Positions 26,776 to 35,710 of a stretch of DNA of 64,000 bases are shown here, piece after piece (the stretch's first letter is position 1; every line of letters starts with the position of its first letter). The notes below the pieces were generated by a model, which saw only the letters and a list, made by a program, of their open reading frames with translations, was not told the DNA's origin and searched no databases. Location of the stretch: positions 1,106,673 to 1,170,672 of the forward strand of contig NZ_CP035282.1 in assembly GCF_004103715.1 (NCBI RefSeq), read 5' to 3'. Origin of the DNA: Acidilutibacter cellobiosedens (GTDB lineage: Bacteria > Bacillota > Clostridia > Tissierellales > Acidilutibacteraceae). Position numbers and translations under genes: made by a program.

Positions 26776-27687
26776 ATGGATAAAATAACTGAAATACCAA
26801 ATTGTGAAAATTGGCAGCGGATAGAACGAATCAACAAAGGTTGGTCTGATGATGTAAAATATCACGTTATAGATAAGGACGGCAATGAGCTTTTATTAAG
26901 ATTATCCGATATTAGTAAATTTGATAATAAACAGGCCGAATATAATTTTATTAAACTTATTAATAAGCTTGGTTTCTCTATGTCGGAAGCAGTTGATTTC
27001 GGAGTTTGTAATGGAGGGAAAAGTACATATATGCTGCTTTCATGGGTTGACGGGAAATCATTGGATGAATGTATTTCATCATTTCCCATTATGGAACAAT
27101 ATGAGTTAGGAATCAAAGCAGGGAGAATTTTAAAACAAATTCACTCAATACCTGTTAATGATAATCTTCCGTTTCATTGGGAAACAAAAATGAAAAATAA
27201 AATAGTTTCAAGAATAAATGATTATAAAACTTCTGATTACAGGGTTAAGGGAGACGAAACCGCAATTCTTTATGTAAGAGAAAATATAAAGTTAATTGAT
27301 AATGTTAAAAAAGTATATCAGCATGGGGACTTCCATATGGGAAATCTGGTTCTTACAGATGATAAAAACGTCGGTGTAATTGATTTTAACCGATGGGATA
27401 TAGGTGATTTTGTTGAAGAATTTTATAAAACTCAATCTTTTGACAGAGAATCAAGTATTCCCTTTGCAAGAGGAAAAATCGACGGATACTTTGATAATAT
27501 TCCACCTTTGGAATTTTGGGAAAGGCATGCGCTTTATGTTGCATATTCGTCACTTTTTTCGATCATATGGTCAATACCTTTCGGAAAATCTGATGTTGAA
27601 AGTATGATTACACGCTGCCAAATGGCTTTAAATGATTACGACAATTTTAATATTATAATTCCCCGTTGGTACAAAAATATCCTCTGA
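26776..27687 (+). CDS. Aminoglycoside phosphotransferase (APH) family kinase
   Basis: About 303 residues with a protein-kinase-like APH fold: catalytic loop HGDFHMGN near residue 194 and the metal-binding VIDFNRWDIGD near 209. Members phosphorylate aminoglycosides, choline, homoserine or other small alcohols. Without close context the substrate is open, and a resistance role should not be assumed. ATG 26776 follows CAGGAGAAATGT. A TTG at 26761 behind GGAGG is an alternative start that adds five residues. Confidence 0.75.
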   Translation: MDKITEIPNCENWQRIERINKGWSDDVKYHVIDKDGNELLLRLSDISKFDNKQAEYNFIKLINKLGFSMSEAVDFGVCNGGKSTYMLLSWVDGKSLDECISSFPIMEQYELGIKAGRILKQIHSIPVNDNLPFHWETKMKNKIVSRINDYKTSDYRVKGDETAILYVRENIKLIDNVKKVYQHGDFHMGNLVLTDDKNVGVIDFNRWDIGDFVEEFYKTQSFDRESSIPFARGKIDGYFDNIPPLEFWERHALYVAYSSLFSIIWSIPFGKSDVESMITRCQMALNDYDNFNIIIPRWYKNIL

Positions 27688-27703
27688 TTTCAGAGGATAT
27701 TTT
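27674..27703. terminator. Bidirectional intrinsic terminator
   Basis: A perfect 14-bp stem AAAATATCCTCTGA/TCAGAGGATATTTT with a two-base loop. It contains the APH gene stop codon and abuts the stop of the convergent reductase gene. Confidence 0.85.
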
Positions 27704-28840
27704 TTATTTGGCAAACAATTCTTCCGTTAAATTTTTAATCGTTTTTAATTTTTCCGGAATTTCAATTGACTGGGGACAATGAGTAGCGCATTTACCACAG
27801 GCAATACAATTGTTAATTCTTTCAGATTCGGGCACTTTATTATATGATGTTTTATAACCGTCTTTGTTTTTGCTAATTGCATATTCATTATATAATTTAA
27901 ATATTTTGGGGATGCTCACACCTTGGGGACAAGGCATACAGTAACGGCATCCGGTACAGGGAATGGTAATATTGGTCTTATATGCAGCCACTGATTTTTC
28001 AATGGTTTTATAATCTTCTGAGTTTAACGGTTCGAAATTTGTCATGGTGTTAACATTATCAATAATTTGGTCCATAGTAGACATCCCGCTTAAAACAGTC
28101 ATAACATTCGGCAAGGTTGCTGCATATCGAATTGCCCAAGATGCAATGCTCTTATCCGGTCTTGCCGCTTTAAATATCTTATTTGACGTATCGCAAAGAC
28201 TTGCTAAAGCTCCGCCTCGAACGGGTTCCATGATGATACAGGGGATATGGCGCTGTTCCAATATTTCATATTGCTGTTTAGCATCCTGTACTTCCCAGTC
28301 GAGATAATTTAATTGTATTTGTACTACATCCCATTCATAAGTATCACAGATTTCTCTTAAAACATCGGGGGTATCATGAAAAGAAAATCCCAAATGACGT
28401 ATTATTCCCTTTTCTTTTTTTTCTGATAAAAAATCATATAACTTAAATTCCTTGCATTTTTTAAAATGCTCTTTTGTTAAGGAATGAAGCAGATAAAAAT
28501 CAAGGTAATCTGTTTGAAGCTTTTCCAATTGATCATTGAAAATTCTTTCTATATCCTTAGGAGTATCGACCATCCATACGGGCATCTTGGTAGTTAAAAA
28601 ATAACTGCTTCTGTCATATTTTTTAAGAGCATGGCCTAAAAATTTTTCTGATGTGCCATCATGATACATATACGCCGTATCAAAATAGTTGATACCGTGA
28701 GTAATAGCATAATCGATTATTTCCTGTGCTTTTTCATAATCGATATCACCTTTATCGGGATTTATCTTTGGAAGTCTCATACATCCTAAACCTAATACTG
28801 AAATAGATAAATTGGTATTTTTGTAATTTCTTTTTAACAT
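27704..28840 (-). CDS. Aldo/keto reductase with C-terminal 2x[4Fe-4S] domain
   Basis: 378 residues. The first 280 or so are an aldo/keto reductase barrel (YFDTAYMY with catalytic Asp and Tyr, LTTKMPV with Lys, LLHSLT with His). The C-terminus has two ferredoxin-like Cys clusters, CTGCRYCMPCP and CIACGKCATHCP. This architecture is common in anaerobes, where electrons may come from ferredoxin rather than NADPH. The substrate is unknown. IS copy 3 is inserted 23 bp upstream of the ATG, which probably separates the gene from its native promoter. Confidence 0.9.
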   Translation of the reverse strand: MLKRNYKNTNLSISVLGLGCMRLPKINPDKGDIDYEKAQEIIDYAITHGINYFDTAYMYHDGTSEKFLGHALKKYDRSSYFLTTKMPVWMVDTPKDIERIFNDQLEKLQTDYLDFYLLHSLTKEHFKKCKEFKLYDFLSEKKEKGIIRHLGFSFHDTPDVLREICDTYEWDVVQIQLNYLDWEVQDAKQQYEILEQRHIPCIIMEPVRGGALASLCDTSNKIFKAARPDKSIASWAIRYAATLPNVMTVLSGMSTMDQIIDNVNTMTNFEPLNSEDYKTIEKSVAAYKTNITIPCTGCRYCMPCPQGVSIPKIFKLYNEYAISKNKDGYKTSYNKVPESERINNCIACGKCATHCPQSIEIPEKLKTIKNLTEELFAK

Positions 28841-28942
28841 ATTAATACCCTCCCCTTATATAAGGTAGTGTCAATAAGACACCCCTCTTTTTTTATTAAA
28901 GCCTTATATTATCAAGGGTTACAGAGTTTTTTATAAAATAAA

Positions 28943-29015
28943 AACAATGACCCCCTATTTTCTGTTATAATTTGAGTTACTACACACAAAATTTATAGAA
29001 AAGGTGATCATTGTT
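28943..29015 (+). promoter_or_regulatory. Transposase start-site hairpin, IS copy 3
   Basis: AACAATGA (28943-28950) pairs with TCATTGTT (29008-29015), directly before the ATG at 29016. An extended -10 TGTTATAAT lies in the loop. Confidence 0.5.
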
Positions 29016-30458
29016 ATGTCTCAAATTATAACCTATTTACTTGTATATAATCAATACTTACTTAATCAAATTTATGAATTAACCCTATTTATCGCAAAAT
29101 ATATTCCTCTTAAACAATGGGCTTTTGATGATTCTAAAAGTCCTTCTTATCAGAAATTTAAAATAGATAAGCTCCCAATAATCAAAAAGTTCTTTAAGCA
29201 GGATTACAGTTTTCTGCTCGAATACTATCTTTGGAAATACAATAAGCCTATTAAGCCAGTTCAGCGTCGTAATGGCAAAACTATACCCGAAGAGATTGTA
29301 TGCCCTTTATGTGGTGCCCCTCATCAATACATTTATGATAACAATGGTGGCAAAGGCCAATACCAATGCAAAGTCTGTGGTCAAACTTTTATTGCGGGTG
29401 AACAAGCAACTTCTCCTTTAGTTCTTATTTGCCCTTATTGTGGACATGCTTTAGTTGCTAAAAAAGACCGTAAACACTTTATTGTGCATAAATGTGTCAA
29501 TAAAAATTGTTCGTATTACAAAAGCAATTTAAAACAACTTCCTAAGGACTTAGATCCTAGTGAGAAGCACAAATACAAGCTTCATTACATCTATCGTGAA
29601 TTTACGCTAGATTTCTTTTCTATGGATTTGAACGAGCTACCTTCTTGGGCTACAAGTTTTAAATACAGAAAGAACAATGCTCATATTATGGGGCTTTGTT
29701 TAACTTATCATGTTAATCTTGGTCTTTCCCTTCGCAAAACTGCTGAAGCTATGCGTGAAATTCATAATATCAATATTTCACACACTATGGTTGCCAACTA
29801 TGCTAGAACTGCCTCAGTTATTATCAAACCCTTTGTGGATGCCTTTGATTACAATCCTTCAAATAACCTAGCTGCTGATGAAACCTATATCAAGATTAAG
29901 GGGCTCAAAGGTTATGTTTGGCTCATCATGGACACTGTTTCCCGCTCTATTCTTGGTTATCAAGTCTCTAATAGTCGTGATGTCGGACCTTGTATACTTA
30001 CCATGAGAATGGCTTTTGATAAATTTAAAGAATTCCCTGGTAAAGCTTTAAAATTTATATCTGATGGTTACAGTGCTTATCCTTTGGCTGCTCAACAATT
30101 TAAGATTGAGAAGGATTGGGACTTTGATGTTACACAAGTTATTGGTCTGACTAACGATGATACTGTATCCAAGGAGTATCGCCCCTTTAAACAAAAGATT
30201 GAACGTCTTAACCGCACTTTTAAAGCCTCTTATCGTGTTACATGTGGTTATGGTACTGATGATGGTGCTTATTATGGTGTAAATCTTTGGGTTGCCTACT
30301 ACAACTTCCTACGTCCTCATGAACTGTATAGAAGGAGTCGTCCTTTAAATGAAGTTGAAATGCTTAAGAATGCTGGCAATATGCCTGGCAAATGGCAACT
30401 TTTGATTTTTCTAGGACAACAGGTTATTCTCAATATGCAAGAAAATCCTGCATCTTGA
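29016..30458 (+). CDS. DDE transposase of IS copy 3
   Basis: 480 residues, identical in sequence to the copy 2 protein. Zinc-ribbon-like N-terminus and DDE catalytic residues in AADETYIKI, ISDGYSAY and QKIERLNRT. ATG 29016 is preceded by AAAAGGTGATCATTGTT. The intact frame and the identity with copy 2 suggest a recently active element. Confidence 0.9.
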   Translation: MSQIITYLLVYNQYLLNQIYELTLFIAKYIPLKQWAFDDSKSPSYQKFKIDKLPIIKKFFKQDYSFLLEYYLWKYNKPIKPVQRRNGKTIPEEIVCPLCGAPHQYIYDNNGGKGQYQCKVCGQTFIAGEQATSPLVLICPYCGHALVAKKDRKHFIVHKCVNKNCSYYKSNLKQLPKDLDPSEKHKYKLHYIYREFTLDFFSMDLNELPSWATSFKYRKNNAHIMGLCLTYHVNLGLSLRKTAEAMREIHNINISHTMVANYARTASVIIKPFVDAFDYNPSNNLAADETYIKIKGLKGYVWLIMDTVSRSILGYQVSNSRDVGPCILTMRMAFDKFKEFPGKALKFISDGYSAYPLAAQQFKIEKDWDFDVTQVIGLTNDDTVSKEYRPFKQKIERLNRTFKASYRVTCGYGTDDGAYYGVNLWVAYYNFLRPHELYRRSRPLNEVEMLKNAGNMPGKWQLLIFLGQQVILNMQENPAS

Positions 30459-30498
30459 TTTCTATCTGTTCTTAGATTTCAGAGCCAGAGGTAATCCA

Positions 30499-30644
30499 GC
30501 CACCCTTTAGGGCTTGCCCTTGATGGCAGGACAAATACAATGCTACAATATTGTTAAGACGGCACAATAAATTCTCTGTTCTTGAGTTTCTTCGCCGTCG
30601 GTAAATATTACGCAGCATTGTTTTGGCATGCTGTCAAGGGTGGC
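30499..30644 (+). ncRNA. Structured non-coding 3' region of IS copy 3
   Basis: Nested stems: GCCACCC (30499-30505)/GGGTGGC (30638-30644); CCCTTGATGGCA (30517-30528)/TGCTGTCAAGGG (30629-30640); ACAATGCT (30537-30544)/AGCATTGT (30614-30621); GACGGC (30558-30563)/GCCGTC (30594-30599). The two outer stems share GGG and so would be alternative or partial. Compared with copy 1, 30527C-30630G replaces T-A, a compensatory change. Confidence 0.5.
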
Positions 30645-30901
30645 GGCGCACCAAGTTTAAATATATTTTGCAATTTTCTAGGTTCATTTGAGCCTAATTT
30701 CTTTGACTCTGTTTTTCATAGGCTACTTTACACTATCTTATATAATAATTATATTGTAATACTCCAATTTCTTACAAGTCAATAGTGAATAATTTGAATT
30801 AGGAATTAAAATATATTTATATTGGATAAAAGGTTAAAATATGCTATAATCAAAAATAATGATTTGTAATACAAATTTTTCGATGGGAGGTGTGTTGTTA
30901 A

Positions 30902-31771
30902 ATGATTAAAATTATTGTAGATAGTACTTGTGATTTGCCCCAAGATATACTGAAGGAATACGATATTAAAGTGATGCCTCTCAATGTTCTGATTAATGAT
31001 GTGGAATATAGAGATAGAGTTGACATACAGACGGATCAGGTGTATGAGTATATGAAAAAAGGAGTTGTTCCCAGAACATCACAGATATATCCTGAGGAAA
31101 TATATAATACATTTATTGATTATGCCAAAAAAACATATGATTTTATATATTTGGCATTTTCTTCAGCCCTTTCAGGTACGTTTGATTTGGCAAAGATGAT
31201 ACAAAAGGAAATTAAAGACCGATATCCCAAAGTTCATATGGAAGTGGTTGATTCAAAATCCGGTTCCTTTGCAACGGGGATTATAGCACTACAGGCTGCT
31301 AAATTAGCAGATAAGGGGTATGAAATTTCTGAAATATTAGAACAAGTAAATTTTATGGTAAAACATATAGAACATATTTTTGTAATTTCGGACTTATCTT
31401 GGCTTTTAAAAGGAGGAAGGATAAGCAAAATAGCAGCAAAAACCGGGAGCATTTTAAATCTTAGGCCTTTGTTGGACGTGCAAAATGGACATTTGAAAGT
31501 TATCGGCGTGGTTAGAGGAAAGAAAAAAGCACTTCGTGCTATTGTGGATCTGGTTGCTCAAAGAATTAAAAATTTTCCAAACCAAATTGTGGGAATAAGT
31601 CATGCTGATGATTTGCAAACGGCTCAGGAGGTAGTAGAACTTTTGAAAGAAAAGATAGGCATTTCAAATACTATGATTGAAAAAATAGGATGTGTATTGG
31701 GAGCTCATCTGGGGATAGGCGGTGTTGGAGTATTTTTTCTAAACCTTAAGCCTAAATTATACATAGATTAG
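30902..31771 (+). CDS. DegV family fatty-acid-binding protein
   Basis: 289 residues of the DegV (FakB-like) family, which binds a fatty acid and presents it to a kinase such as FakA. Family marks are DSTCDLP at residues 7-13, PRTSQIYP near 59, FSSALSGTFDLA near 85 and a lysine-rich RGKKKALRAI near 200. The ATG follows GGGAGGTG. No fakA-like gene is in this window. It lies immediately downstream of IS copy 3, with 156 bp between. Confidence 0.85.
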   Translation: MIKIIVDSTCDLPQDILKEYDIKVMPLNVLINDVEYRDRVDIQTDQVYEYMKKGVVPRTSQIYPEEIYNTFIDYAKKTYDFIYLAFSSALSGTFDLAKMIQKEIKDRYPKVHMEVVDSKSGSFATGIIALQAAKLADKGYEISEILEQVNFMVKHIEHIFVISDLSWLLKGGRISKIAAKTGSILNLRPLLDVQNGHLKVIGVVRGKKKALRAIVDLVAQRIKNFPNQIVGISHADDLQTAQEVVELLKEKIGISNTMIEKIGCVLGAHLGIGGVGVFFLNLKPKLYID

Positions 31772-31830
31772 TTAATGATGGAATTTATCAAAATAAATTA
31801 AAAAATTAATTAAATTTATTCAAATTTTTA

Positions 31831-31859
31831 TTGACAAAGTTTGATGAAACATGTACTAT
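31831..31859 (+). promoter_or_regulatory. Sigma-70-type promoter of NCS2 permease gene
   Basis: TTGACA (31831-31836), 17-bp spacer, TACTAT (31854-31859). The leader of about 50 bp shows no purine riboswitch core. Confidence 0.65.
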
Positions 31860-31915
31860 GTCTCATAGTATGTATTTTTGTTGTGCATAATATTAAACAA
31901 AGGAGAGATGTGTAT

Positions 31916-33253
31916 ATGACTGATTCAAACTCAAAAATTATAGGTTATTTACCTGATGAAACTCCTTCAACGGGGAAACTTTTGCTCTTTTCGCTGCAGC
32001 AAATTTTGGTTATGTTTCCGGCAACGGTAACAGTAGCACTTCTTACGGGGTTTCATGTATCTACTACAATATTTGCCAGCGGGTTGGCAACTTTGTGCTT
32101 CTTGTTTATAACTAAAGGGAAGATACCTCTTTATTATGGCTCCAGCTTTTCCTATATTGCTGCTATATGTGGGATTACGGGAGCCAAATTTGGAGTTGTT
32201 GCCCCAGATGCCCTTATTTCTCAGGCCCAGTTCGGAATTATTTGTTCAGGATTTGTTTCAATTTTAGCAGGAGTTATTGTTAACCGATTTGGGATGAAAT
32301 ATATCGAAAAGGTTTTGCCACCTACCGTTACAGGGTCCATTGCTATGGTAATAGGAATATCCCTTGCAGGTACAGCAATAACAAGTGCTCTGGGATATGA
32401 TGCGACAACAGGTCTTACCAATAACGCTTCTTCCATTGCTGCTATTGTTACTCTTCTTGCCACTGTTATTTTTTCGGTATACTTAAAAGGAGTTTTAGGA
32501 CAACTTCCCATTCTTTTCGGAATAATTGTCGGTTATATTGTTAGTATACCTCTTGGTTTAGTCGATTTCTCTCAAATATTCACAGGTAATATTTTTATGG
32601 TTCCTCATTTCACGTTACCCACTCCAAATTGGATGTCCGTTGCGGCAATAATGCCTATAGCTATTGCAACAATTCCTGAATCTACTGCTCACTTATTCCA
32701 ACTTGATGTATATATAAATGATCTTTCTCGAAAGAAAGGAAAAGGCGAATATAAAATTGCAGATAAACTTGGTCTTAACTTAATAGGAGACGGTATAGGA
32801 GATATTGTTGCATCAATGTTCGGAGGGCCGGCAGGCACAAATTACGGAGAGAATATATCTACTATGGCAATTACTAAAAATTTTTCAGTTGCAATGCTCA
32901 AAGTGGCATCAATTATGGCAATGATATTTTCATTCTTTGAACCTTTATCCAATGCTATAAATTCGGTGCCATCTTCTGTAATTAATGGTGCATGTATATT
33001 TCTCTTTGGAGTTATCGGCGCTCAGGGAATTGCCATTATGATAAATAAAAAGGTTGATTTATTTAATACTAAAAACCTTTCGGTTATTGCAATAATATTA
33101 GTTATAGGTCTTGGAGGACATTATGGTTTCCCTGACAATATGATTCCTTTCTTTGGGATTAAGTTACCCGCTATTGCAACAGCAGCAATTGCAGGAATTA
33201 TACTTAATCTTATTCTTTCTATAGGAGAGAAAAAAACTACTGATGAAAATTAG
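31916..33253 (+). CDS. NCS2 family nucleobase permease (uracil/xanthine type)
   Basis: About 445 residues with 12-14 membrane segments of the NAT/NCS2 family. The N-terminal LFSLQQILVMFPATVTVALL and the mid-protein ATIPESTAHL and FGGPAGTNYGENIS stretches match UraA-like permeases, where the Glu contacts the base. ATG 31916 follows AAAGGAGAG. An ATG at 31841 near the promoter is rejected. It takes up uracil or xanthine by proton symport. It is monocistronic with a terminator behind. Confidence 0.85.
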   Translation: MTDSNSKIIGYLPDETPSTGKLLLFSLQQILVMFPATVTVALLTGFHVSTTIFASGLATLCFLFITKGKIPLYYGSSFSYIAAICGITGAKFGVVAPDALISQAQFGIICSGFVSILAGVIVNRFGMKYIEKVLPPTVTGSIAMVIGISLAGTAITSALGYDATTGLTNNASSIAAIVTLLATVIFSVYLKGVLGQLPILFGIIVGYIVSIPLGLVDFSQIFTGNIFMVPHFTLPTPNWMSVAAIMPIAIATIPESTAHLFQLDVYINDLSRKKGKGEYKIADKLGLNLIGDGIGDIVASMFGGPAGTNYGENISTMAITKNFSVAMLKVASIMAMIFSFFEPLSNAINSVPSSVINGACIFLFGVIGAQGIAIMINKKVDLFNTKNLSVIAIILVIGLGGHYGFPDNMIPFFGIKLPAIATAAIAGIILNLILSIGEKKTTDEN

Positions 33254-33287
33254 AAAATATATATTTATTTTCCGATAATCAAAAGGC

Positions 33288-33330
33288 AATCAGCAAACAT
33301 TCAATAAGTTTGTTGGTTGTTTTATTTTTT
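33288..33330 (+). terminator. Intrinsic terminator after NCS2 gene
   Basis: An 11-bp stem with two wobbles, AATCAGCAAAC (33288-33298)/GTTTGTTGGTT (33308-33318), followed by a T-rich run. Confidence 0.7.
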
Positions 33331-33466
33331 TAAATTTATTATATTTGGATAACGATTTCCATGTATGGGACAAGTTGATATATATAAAACTAAGTAGTAT
33401 GATAGTTAAAATAGTTAAAAATGTTGTTTCTATTTTATACTATACAATATTGATGGAGGAATATAT

Positions 33467-34438
33467 ATGGGTTCAATAAGAAGCAAACTTGTAGTGGTAG
33501 GCGTTGGACATGTGGGTTCTCAGGTACTTAACTGTGCTGCATCTTTAAAATTATTTTCTGAAATTGTTGCTATTGACAAAATTGAAAGCAAAGCTAAAGG
33601 GGAAGCTCTTGATATCAGTCACTTTACATCTTCGGATTATATTAATAATGTAAACATCCGCTCAGGAGGATATGAAGAATGTAAAGATGCGGATATTATC
33701 ATTATATCGGCAGGTCCCAGCATAATGCCTAATAAGGATATTAAGAAATTAGACAGACTGGCTCTTGCGTCTCAAAATGTACCGGTAATGAAGGAGATTA
33801 TTAGCTCCATAACAAAATATACTAAAGATGCAGTAATTATAATTATTACTAATCCCTTGGATGTTATGGTATATTATGCACAGAACTTTTTCGGATATTC
33901 TAAGAATAAAATATTTGGAACGGGAACAAGCCTTGATTCAGCTCGATTCAAAAGAATTATTGCGGATAAATATAATGTAGATCCCAAAAGCGTACAAGGG
34001 TATATGATGGGGGAACACGGGAATTCTGCATTCCCGGCATGGAGTCTTTTGAGAATCGCAGGCATCTCTTATGATGATCTTGATAAATATTTTAATCCGA
34101 AAGAACATCTCGACTGTGATAATGTAGCTTCAGAAGTAGTGGAAGTTGCTTATAGCGTACTTAATATGAAAGGATATACTAATTCAGGAATTGCAATGGC
34201 TGCCTGCAGACTTGCAGAGGCAGTTTTGCTTAATGAGCGTACTATTTTGCCTGTTTCCTCAACTCTTGAGGGCGAGTATGGATTAAGAGATGTGGCACTG
34301 AGTATTCCCACTATTATAGGGAAGAACGGTATAGAAAAAAGGATTCAAGTGCCTCTTTCCGACGATGAGATTAATAAGCTCAAGGAAAGTGCAGAAAGTG
34401 TATTGAAAACAATTAAATCCGTTGGACTTGAAAAATAA
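33467..34438 (+). CDS. Lactate/malate dehydrogenase family protein, atypical substrate loop
   Basis: 323 residues with the LDH/MDH fold: NAD motif VGVGHVGSQV at about 10-19, catalytic GEHGNSAF (His of the His-Asp pair), and GTGTSLDSAR with the substrate-binding Arg. The specificity loop reads GPSIMPNKDIKKLDRLAL. It lacks the QKPGETR of lactate and the RKPGMSR of malate dehydrogenases, so another 2-hydroxy acid (for example a 2-hydroxyisocaproate type) is likely. The ATG follows GATGGAGGAA. It is monocistronic with two hairpins behind it. Confidence 0.8.
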   Translation: MGSIRSKLVVVGVGHVGSQVLNCAASLKLFSEIVAIDKIESKAKGEALDISHFTSSDYINNVNIRSGGYEECKDADIIIISAGPSIMPNKDIKKLDRLALASQNVPVMKEIISSITKYTKDAVIIIITNPLDVMVYYAQNFFGYSKNKIFGTGTSLDSARFKRIIADKYNVDPKSVQGYMMGEHGNSAFPAWSLLRIAGISYDDLDKYFNPKEHLDCDNVASEVVEVAYSVLNMKGYTNSGIAMAACRLAEAVLLNERTILPVSSTLEGEYGLRDVALSIPTIIGKNGIEKRIQVPLSDDEINKLKESAESVLKTIKSVGLEK

Positions 34439-34480
34439 TTTTTAAGAATAGCTTTTCAAAGCTGTTTTTCATTAATTTAC

Positions 34481-34551
34481 ACTTGACTTTAAATGAATTT
34501 CAAAGAAAGGCTTCATTAGTTTATAATGCTTCAATAGAAGCCTTTTTTATT
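34481..34551. repeat. Dispersed hairpin repeat, copy A (acts as terminator)
   Basis: Starts ACTTGACTTTAAATGAATTT and contains AAAGGCTTC (34506-34514)/GAAGCCTTT (34537-34545) followed by T residues. Related to copies at 35617-35703 and 37430-37500. It terminates the dehydrogenase transcript. Confidence 0.55.
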
Positions 34552-34610
34552 TATATGGAAATGATGTTGAAGTTAAATTATAATAGAACGTAGATAGGGG
34601 GTGCAAAGAG

Positions 34611-35132
34611 TTGAAAAGGATTTTGGAAACAGAAAGAACTTATCTACGTGAATTGGCTTGGGAAGATTATGATGATCTATGTGAGATTCTGCAGGATGAG
34701 AAAACCATGTATGCATATGAACATGCTTTTAGTGACGAGGAAGTGAGAAATTGGCTTAATAATCAATTCCGAAGATATAAAAATTTTGGGTTTGGATTAT
34801 GGGCTGTGGTTGATAGAAATACCAATTGCTTTATAGGGCAGATAGGACTTACCATGCAGAATGTAGAGAACAAACAGGAGCTTGAAATAGGATATTTACT
34901 TAAAAGAAAATTTTGGCATAAAGGTTATGCTACAGAAGGAGCAATTGCCTGCAAAGAATATGCTTTTAATGTATTAAATAAAAAGAGGGTTGTAAGTATT
35001 ATACGTGATAATAATTATGCTTCTCAGCATGTTGCCGAAAGAGTAGGAATGAAAATTGAAAAGCAGTTTACAAAGCATTATTACAATATGGACATGATTC
35101 ATTATTTATATGTTATAAACAAGACAAAATAG
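34611..35132 (+). CDS. GNAT acetyltransferase (RimJ/RimL-like)
   Basis: 173 residues of the GNAT acetyltransferase_3 type: ETERTYLRELAWEDYDDL at the start, GLTMQNVENKQELEIGYLL in the core strand, and acetyl-CoA binding HKGYATEGAIAC near 103. It transfers acetyl from acetyl-CoA to a protein N-terminus or small amine. The target is not known. TTG 34611 is the start, behind AGGGGGTG. A TAAATTATAATAG stretch upstream could be the -10. Confidence 0.8.
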   Translation: MKRILETERTYLRELAWEDYDDLCEILQDEKTMYAYEHAFSDEEVRNWLNNQFRRYKNFGFGLWAVVDRNTNCFIGQIGLTMQNVENKQELEIGYLLKRKFWHKGYATEGAIACKEYAFNVLNKKRVVSIIRDNNYASQHVAERVGMKIEKQFTKHYYNMDMIHYLYVINKTK

Positions 35133-35175
35133 ATTATATTCCCTGATATGTATTAATAAAGAAAGAGGCGATAAA

Positions 35176-35613
35176 ATGTATTTGGTAAGTTTATGTTTGG
35201 CAGGTTTTAATTGCAGGTATGACGGAAAAAGCAAAGGAAATGAAGGTATAATTGAATTGATCAATCAGGGCAAGGCTATTGCCCTATGTCCCGAGCAATT
35301 ATCGGGATTATGTACTCCGAGGCTTCCATGTGAGATTATTATAGATGAAAGAGGAAACAGAAAAGTAATCAGGAGAGATGGGAAGGATCTTACCAAAGAA
35401 TTTACTGAAGGTGGAAATAGAGTTTTATCCATAGCAAAAGCTATGGGTATAAAAAAGGCAATATTAAAATCAAAAAGCCCTTCCTGCGGTTGTGGACTTA
35501 TATATAATGGAACATTTTCAGGGAGAGTAGTTCCGGGGAACGGAATAACGTCTGAACTTCTAATCAAAAACGGTATTGAAGTTTATACGGAAGAAGATAT
35601 ACATAAATTATAA
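35176..35613 (+). CDS. DUF523 family protein
   Basis: 145 residues matching the DUF523 family, small Cys-containing cytoplasmic proteins of unknown function. Conserved pieces seen are SLCLAGFNCRYDG at 5-17, CPEQLSGLCTPR near 39, and KSPSCGCGLIYNG near 99. The Cys residues suggest metal or cluster binding, which is inference. ATG 35176 follows AAAGAGGCGAT. It is 43 bp after the GNAT gene, so the two may be cotranscribed. Confidence 0.8.
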   Translation: MYLVSLCLAGFNCRYDGKSKGNEGIIELINQGKAIALCPEQLSGLCTPRLPCEIIIDERGNRKVIRRDGKDLTKEFTEGGNRVLSIAKAMGIKKAILKSKSPSCGCGLIYNGTFSGRVVPGNGITSELLIKNGIEVYTEEDIHKL

Positions 35614-35616
35614 ACC

Positions 35617-35703
35617 CCACTTACCTTAATATACTTTCCGTAAAATGGGTTTCAAGAAAGGCTTCCATTAAAACACAATATATTAATGGAAGCCTTTCTT
35701 ATA
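35617..35703. repeat. Dispersed hairpin repeat, copy B (bidirectional terminator)
   Basis: Contains an 18-bp perfect stem (35654-35671 with 35683-35700, core AAAGGCTTCCATTAA). Preceded by AAATGGGTTTCAAG, as in the other copies. It separates the convergent DUF523 and Na/Pi genes. Confidence 0.65.
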
Positions 35704-35710
35704 AATTTCT

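Larger units (their letters stand above)
28864..30737 (+). mobile_element. IS copy 3 (1874 bp)
   Basis: The left end is GGTAGTGTCAATAAGACACC and the right end is CTACTTTACACTATC, with 8-bp target duplication TTATATAA at 28856-28863 and 30738-30745. It appears identical to copy 2 and lies in the opposite orientation, about 8.1 kb apart. The intact, distinct target duplications of both copies show that the DNA between them has not been inverted by recombination since insertion. Confidence 0.95.

Noticed and set aside
30582-30785. Open frame of 67 codons in the IS 3' region (also mirrored in copy 2 at 18811-19038)
   Set aside because: It lies in the structured non-coding region, is not kept as the same frame in copy 1, and lacks a ribosome site.
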